From JAIPEI01 sp041685835 (GTDB taxonomy: Bacteria; Desulfobacterota; DSM-4660; Desulfatiglandales; HGW-15): 57,149 nucleotides of DNA. A model generated the notes under the pieces. That model did no database searches. It worked only from the letters and a program-made list of their open reading frames with translations, and was not told the origin of the DNA. Positions 52,838-57,149 of the stretch are shown piece after piece; positions within the stretch are counted from its first letter, which is position 1, and each line of letters opens with the position of its first letter. The position numbers and the translations under genes were made by a program. Location: assembly GCA_041685835.1 (NCBI GenBank), contig JAWLEX010000004.1, forward strand, positions 1-57,149, in the 5' to 3' direction.

Positions 52838-52985
52838 CCTCCAGCAGCGCATCCGGATCGTTGATGCTGGTGTCCGGGTCGGTGATGATCCCCCGGCAGC
52901 CGATATACTCGTTCATGTAATCTTCCCACCCCTCATCCTGGGACGCGCGAAACAGCTCCACCCGCTGACCTTTTCGAAACACCAT
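52776..52985 (-). CDS. Small conserved-looking protein, SH3-like
   Basis: The 69-residue frame begins MVFRKGQRVELFRASQ and ends HRFPQDCLRPLD. An AGGACAGGAGATGG site, with AGGAG, precedes the ATG. The composition and the YIGCRGIITDPD segment suggest a small beta-barrel of the SH3 type; I do not recognise the family with certainty. It lies directly after the GltD-like gene on the same strand (62 bases) and may belong to that operon. Its 3' end overlaps the convergent radical SAM gene by 62 bases. Confidence 0.6.
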   Translation of the reverse strand: MVFRKGQRVELFRASQDEGWEDYMNEYIGCRGIITDPDTSINDPDALLEVSLEGKGTHRFPQDCLRPLD

Positions 52986-53047
52986 CTCCTGTCCTTTCTA
53001 TTGAATATCCCGCCTGGCGTCTCTCTTCACAGGTTCGATCGCGGCGA

Positions 53048-55204
53048 TTACAGGGCCGACAGATCCACACCGGCGCTGACCGCGTGCTTCCGCTGGCACT
53101 CGCCGCAGCGGTGAACGGTTTCAATCGGCAGGCCTGAGGCCTGGACCTTGCGGTTCATGTGCGCTAGATAGGCCTCGGTGCCGATGACCGCACCGCAGTC
53201 CACACAGGTGATCAGAGGCTTGCGGTTGAGGACCGTGCCGCAGAGGCTCAAGATGCGCTCACCGTCGCGGTCCACTATGCGTATGGCGTCGTTGGGACAA
53301 TTGGCCGCGCAGGCGCCGCACAGGATGCATTTCTTCTCCGTAATCTTAAGATCCGTCGGGCCCGGGTGGTCGAAATCCATGTAGCCCAAGTGCAGGGCGC
53401 CGATTTTCATTTGATCCCGGCAGATCTCCACGCACAGGCCGCAGCGCCGGCAGATGTCGCAACGCAGGCAACGGCCGGCTTCCTTACGGACATCGTCTTC
53501 TGTATAGCCCAACTCGACCTGTTGAAACATCAACCGGCGGCGGTCGATGTTGAGCAAGGGCATTGTGGGACGCCGGAGACCCGATTTTTCCACCGCCGAC
53601 ATCTCGATCCACGGAGTCCTGGCCCGCCGCACGGGAACAGGCGGCATCTTGGGCTGAGGCAGGCCGGACAGATATCGGTCGATGGCTTCGGCCGCCCGCT
53701 TGCCGCCGCCTATGGCCTCAATGACCGTGGCCGGACCGGTGACGGCGTCACCGGCCGCAAAGACGCCGGGAAGGTCGGTTTGCATACAGGCCATGTCCAC
53801 CCCTATGGTGTGACGGCGGCTCCAATGCAGACCCTCCACGGTCTTCAGGCATCCGGTTTCCACCTTCTGGCCGATGGCGGCGATCACGGCATCGGCCGGC
53901 AGGACAAAATCGCTGCCCTCGTCCGGTTTAGGGTGAAGCCGGTCGCTGCCGTCTATGGCCACCAACCTGGCCCGGAGGCATCTGAGCCCCGTCACGGACC
54001 CGTCCCGCCCTTCCACCTCCACCGGGATGGCTAGAAACTCTATGTCAATGCCCTCTTCCTCGGCCTGTTCGATCTCCTCGATGTCGGCGGGCATCTCGTT
54101 CCGGGTGCGGCGATAGGCGATGGTCACGGAGCCGCAGCCGAGCCGCAGGCAGGTACGGGCTGCATCAATGGCCACATTGCCCCCGCCCACCACCACCACC
54201 CGCCGGCCCGGCAGGCTCCGGTCCCCCAGGGCCACCTCCTTGAGCAGAGAAATGGCATCCATCACCTGAGGATAATCGCTTTCACCGGGGATATTGAGCA
54301 GGTAAGAGGCCTGGGCACCGATGGCTATAAAGAAGGCCTCGAATCCGCCGGCTTTCAAGGATTCCAGCGTCTCGTCGCGACCGAAGCGGGTGTTGAAGCG
54401 AAACTCGACGCCCAGTTCTTCGAGCATGGCCACTTCCCTGTCGATCACCTCCCGGGGAAGGCGGTAGCGGGGAATACCCACCATGATCATACCGCCGGCC
54501 ACCGGCAGATCTTCGATCACCCGGACCCCGTACCCCTTGAGGGCCAGGTAATAGGCGGCGCTCATGCCGGCCGGACCGGCGCCTACGATGCACACCTTCT
54601 TTTCCTTGTCGGCCGCCTTCGGCGGATTCTTATAGCTGCGCTCAGACATGGCCCTTTCCGCGGCAAAGGCCTTGAGAGACTTGATCGACACAGGTTCGTC
54701 CATGCGGCCCCGAACGCACATCCATTCGCAGGGCCGGGTGCATACCAGGCCGCAAACCCAGGGGAAAGGGTTGTCCCGGCGGATGACCTCGATGGCCTCG
54801 GCGTCGTGGCCCATGCCGATCAAGGTCACGTAAGTGGGCACGTCGATGCCGGCCGGGCAGGCCATCTGGCACGGAGCAGGGGCCAGCTTCACACACTCGC
54901 CCGTGGCGCAGTTGTGGGTCTGGACATGACTTTCAAAGGTCTCGTGGTGAGTGGTGACCGCGGCCTCGACGAGCCGGGCCACCCGGGTGCAGGACGGGTC
55001 GGGGTCGTGGGCCGCCAGCTCCTCGCCCAGGGCCTGGATCGACGGCAGGTGCTCCTCACCTGCACGGCCCCAGGCCACATCGTTGAGCAACTCGAGGATC
55101 TCTTCGGTGATGCGCCGGCTCTTGGGGTTGACCAGGGCATTGGACTGACAGATCTGCTCGATCTGATCTATTGTGGATCGCACCGGACACTGGATCTCTG
55201 ACAT
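53048..55204 (-). CDS. GltD-like FAD/NAD(P) oxidoreductase with 4Fe-4S clusters
   Basis: The 718-residue protein starts with a helical region (about 1-95) that I do not recognise, then the Cys-rich N-terminal GltD domain (CQMACPAGIDVPTY, CGLVCTRPCEWMC). Two nucleotide folds follow: FAD (KKVCIVGAGPAGMSAAYYLA) and NAD(P) (RRVVVVGGGNVAIDAARTC), with FAAGDAVTGPATVIEAIGGGK. The C-terminus has two ferredoxin-like motifs (CDICRRCGLCVEIC and CILCGACAANCPNDAI) and a further CVDCGA...CGEC pair that could bind another metal. Such proteins shuttle electrons between NAD(P)H and an Fe-S partner. Being third in an operon with molybdoenzyme and Fe-S subunits, it probably supplies or accepts electrons for them in the cytoplasm. 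Confidence 0.88.
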   Translation of the reverse strand: MSEIQCPVRSTIDQIEQICQSNALVNPKSRRITEEILELLNDVAWGRAGEEHLPSIQALGEELAAHDPDPSCTRVARLVEAAVTTHHETFESHVQTHNCATGECVKLAPAPCQMACPAGIDVPTYVTLIGMGHDAEAIEVIRRDNPFPWVCGLVCTRPCEWMCVRGRMDEPVSIKSLKAFAAERAMSERSYKNPPKAADKEKKVCIVGAGPAGMSAAYYLALKGYGVRVIEDLPVAGGMIMVGIPRYRLPREVIDREVAMLEELGVEFRFNTRFGRDETLESLKAGGFEAFFIAIGAQASYLLNIPGESDYPQVMDAISLLKEVALGDRSLPGRRVVVVGGGNVAIDAARTCLRLGCGSVTIAYRRTRNEMPADIEEIEQAEEEGIDIEFLAIPVEVEGRDGSVTGLRCLRARLVAIDGSDRLHPKPDEGSDFVLPADAVIAAIGQKVETGCLKTVEGLHWSRRHTIGVDMACMQTDLPGVFAAGDAVTGPATVIEAIGGGKRAAEAIDRYLSGLPQPKMPPVPVRRARTPWIEMSAVEKSGLRRPTMPLLNIDRRRLMFQQVELGYTEDDVRKEAGRCLRCDICRRCGLCVEICRDQMKIGALHLGYMDFDHPGPTDLKITEKKCILCGACAANCPNDAIRIVDRDGERILSLCGTVLNRKPLITCVDCGAVIGTEAYLAHMNRKVQASGLPIETVHRCGECQRKHAVSAGVDLSAL

Positions 55205-55240
55205 CTGCAGACCTCATCAAGGCAAAATGGTGATTCGGCG

Positions 55241-55756
55241 TTATCCCTCAGCAACCACCTTGGCGCCGATGGTCGTCTTGAATTTTTCACTGAGCTCTCC
55301 GGGCATCTCTTGAATCCTGCCGAACGACAGGCACTGGGTGGTGCAGACCGTCACGCAGGCCGGCATCAAGCCTTGATCGATTCGGTCCATGCAAAAATCG
55401 CACTTGACCACCTTGCCGGTTTCCGGATTCCACTGGGGAGCGCCCCAGGGGCAGGCGTGCATGCAAAGCTTGCACCCCACGCACAGGTCGGAGTCCACGA
55501 AAACGATCCCGTCCTCGGGCCGCTTCTGCATCGCCCCGGTGGGGCAAACAGCCGTGCACCAGGGGTTGTCGCAGTGAAAGCAGGGCATGAAGACATAGGC
55601 GGCCCGGGGCAGATGATCGATCATCTTCGGACCGACGGTAATGATCTCGGACGGCTTGGGCCCAACGGGAAGCTGCTTGCTTGTCTTGCACTTGATCACG
55701 CACGAGTAACAGGCGATGCACTTGCTCAGGTCCTGATAGAGATAGTACTGGCTCAT
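55241..55756 (-). CDS. Four-cluster ferredoxin subunit (PhsB/PsrB/DmsB-like)
   Basis: The 171-residue protein has the four cysteine groups of the electron-transfer subunit of molybdopterin oxidoreductases: CIACYSCVIKC, CFHCDNPWCTAVCP, CVGCKLCMHACP and CDFCMDRIDQGLMPACVTVC. No signal peptide or membrane segment is present. It starts 52 bases after the molybdopterin gene and ends 37 bases before the GltD-like gene, forming a compact operon. It passes electrons between the molybdenum site and the flavoprotein (inference). Confidence 0.93.
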   Translation of the reverse strand: MSQYYLYQDLSKCIACYSCVIKCKTSKQLPVGPKPSEIITVGPKMIDHLPRAAYVFMPCFHCDNPWCTAVCPTGAMQKRPEDGIVFVDSDLCVGCKLCMHACPWGAPQWNPETGKVVKCDFCMDRIDQGLMPACVTVCTTQCLSFGRIQEMPGELSEKFKTTIGAKVVAEG

Positions 55757-55807
55757 CGGTCTCCCCCGCGGCGCCCTGAAGGCGCCATGGACAGTTCCAG
55801 ACCGGCC

Positions 55808-57149
55808 TTACGCCGGCGTGACGGTCACGAAGGTGTGATGCAGGGCCGGACTGCCGCCGACCATGTCTGTAATATTCTCCTGCAAAAGGCTGTCGGAAAC
55901 GCCCCTGCGGTAGGTGCGGGCCGCCAGCTTGGAATCCCGGCCGAACCCGTGCAGCATAAAGGCCGCCTCCGGATGAATCAGGTCGGAGACATAGGCCCGG
56001 ATGGTGCCCGAGCCGCGGCTGGAGCTGATTCTGACCAAATCGTGGTTGCGGATCCCCAGTTTTTCGGCCCTTTCGCAGTTGAGCCATAACTCGTTTTCCG
56101 GTGTTATCTCATTGAGGTACAGATTGTTCTGGGTCGAGACATGCGTGTGCAGGGCCTGCCTGCCGGTGATCAGGCGGAACTGGTCATCACCGGGCGGTGA
56201 CGACATTGATTCGTATGCCGGAAAGGATTCGAAGCCCGCGCTTTCCAGCAGCGAGGAGCGAAATTCGATCTTGCCGGACGGGGTCTTGAATTGCATGCCT
56301 TCCAATCGGTCCCAGAACAACTTGTCTTTGGTGTAAGAGACAAACCCGGTTTCGGCGAAGTCCTCGAGTGAAAATCCGGTTCCTTCCAGTTGCCAGCGCA
56401 CCAGCTCTTCCATGCTCCGGTAGGGAAAGTACTTGCCGATCCCGATTCGCTCTCCCAGGGCCTTGAGTATCATGGGCCCCTCCAGGGTATCGTAGCGCGG
56501 GGTGACGGCCTGGTGTCGCAGAAACATCTGGGGCGACAGTGAGTTGAGCTGCTGGACGCAATCCAGGCGCTCCAGGTAGATGGATTCGGGCAGCACGATG
56601 TCCGAGTACCAGGCAATGTCGCTGTGGTTGATGTCGATGGTCACAATCAGGTCCAGGGCATCGAGGGCCTTCTGGGTGAGTTGCTTGTCCGGGATAGACA
56701 TCAGCGGCTCAAAGCGATAGACCAGCAGGGCCTTTACAGGATAGGGGTCCTGGTCCAAAATGGCTTGGGGAAGCATCTGAGGCACCCCGTGGGCCGGATC
56801 GGGCAAGGGGAAATCCGGTGTCCCCACCTTGTCGACCCGCGGTACCTCGATCCTGGGAAAGTCCTGTTCGGTCAATTTGCGCGCCGGCTTGCGGTCAACC
56901 GCACCGGGACCCTTTTTGAAGAACACCGCCCCGGGCGCCTCGAGGCAGCCGAGCAGGGAGTTGAGTATGTGAATCGAGCGACGCACATAAATCTCGTTGG
57001 TGTGATGTGCGGCCCGGTACCCATAGTGAAAGGCGCAGTTGGGCTTTACCGCGCTCATCTCGCGGGCCAGGGCCACGATCTCGGTGGCCGGGATCCCGGT
57101 TTCATGGTCCGCCCATTCCGGGGTGTAGGGTTGAACGAACTTTCTCAAG
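55808..57149 (-). CDS. Molybdopterin oxidoreductase catalytic subunit, 5' end outside the window
   Basis: Only the C-terminal part, about 446 residues, is in the window; the gene continues past 57149, so any start near the edge is not real. Visible parts are the second half of the molybdopterin domain (IVTIDINHSDIAWYSDIVLPESIYLERLD) and the C-terminal dinucleotide-binding domain (LITGRQALHTHVSTQNNLYLNE, LWLNCERAEKLGI). The type is thiosulfate/polysulfide reductase or related (PhsA/PsrA-like), judged from the partner subunit and from VLPESIYLERLD. The Cys or Sec ligand to molybdenum and any Tat signal lie outside. Substrate cannot be decided. Confidence 0.88.
   Translation of the reverse strand, partial: LRKFVQPYTPEWADHETGIPATEIVALAREMSAVKPNCAFHYGYRAAHHTNEIYVRRSIHILNSLLGCLEAPGAVFFKKGPGAVDRKPARKLTEQDFPRIEVPRVDKVGTPDFPLPDPAHGVPQMLPQAILDQDPYPVKALLVYRFEPLMSIPDKQLTQKALDALDLIVTIDINHSDIAWYSDIVLPESIYLERLDCVQQLNSLSPQMFLRHQAVTPRYDTLEGPMILKALGERIGIGKYFPYRSMEELVRWQLEGTGFSLEDFAETGFVSYTKDKLFWDRLEGMQFKTPSGKIEFRSSLLESAGFESFPAYESMSSPPGDDQFRLITGRQALHTHVSTQNNLYLNEITPENELWLNCERAEKLGIRNHDLVRISSSRGSGTIRAYVSDLIHPEAAFMLHGFGRDSKLAARTYRRGVSDSLLQENITDMVGGSPALHHTFVTVTPA

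Noticed and set aside
57080..57149. TTG at 57148 as the start of the molybdopterin oxidoreductase
   Set aside because: The frame is open to the window edge and the protein lacks its first domains, so this start is only an edge effect.

Overview
The window looks like a chromosomal scaffold from an anaerobic, probably sulfate- or sulfur-metabolising deltaproteobacterium (Desulfobacterota). The evidence is GC-rich coding, an LL-diaminopimelate aminotransferase (DapL) lysine route, a DUF3786 iron-sulfur protein, a minimal SufCB pair, a 4-hydroxybutyryl-CoA dehydratase-family enzyme, a thiosulfate/polysulfide reductase-type molybdoenzyme operon and a probable selenoprotein. This is inference from gene content; no rRNA gene is present. 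A run of 100 N marks a draft assembly.

Layout. 1-493: the end of a dispersed palindromic repeat, then a TusA-like gene with an in-frame TGA read here as selenocysteine. 509-7169: DUF3786 Fe-S protein, MFS transporter, secreted caspase-like protein, FAD/NAD(P) oxidoreductase and a protoglobin-PsiE membrane protein. 7353-25310: a long minus-strand block. Read in its own direction it runs xerC, hslV, hslU, argB (broken by the N gap), argD, argF, argG, argH, a small lipoprotein, lysA, dapF, dapA, dapB, dapL, folK, a small metal-binding membrane protein, a transaldolase-like aldolase, a lytic transglycosylase, tRNA-Gly and tRNA-Cys. It makes arginine (from N-acetylglutamate kinase on) and lysine, and carries the HslUV protease and a Xer recombinase.

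25590-33630 is on the plus strand: an EF-G paralogue without the usual switch-II histidine, mogA, and a branched-chain amino-acid-type ABC transporter (livKHMGF) with a strong hairpin between the binding protein and the first permease. 33635-38160 is on the minus strand: a CBS protein, an RdgC-like gene pair, SufB/SufC and a metallo-beta-lactamase protein. 38366-47000 holds a chemoreceptor, a radical SAM protein, a thioesterase, ftsY and smc. 47293-52837 is on the plus strand: a LysM protein, the 4-hydroxybutyryl-CoA dehydratase-family enzyme and a B12-binding radical SAM protein. 52776-57149 is on the minus strand: a small protein and a three-gene redox operon (molybdopterin subunit cut by the window edge, four-cluster Fe-S subunit, GltD-like flavoprotein).

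Two families of long imperfect palindromes, both resembling non-autonomous mobile elements, are scattered between genes. Family A has copies at 1-94, 14070-14169 and 28245-28421. Family B has apparently identical inverted copies at 9789-9975 and 50686-50872. The most notable single observation is the candidate selenoprotein at 221-493. The argB gap is flanked by 75-bp duplicates and is almost certainly an unmerged contig overlap.
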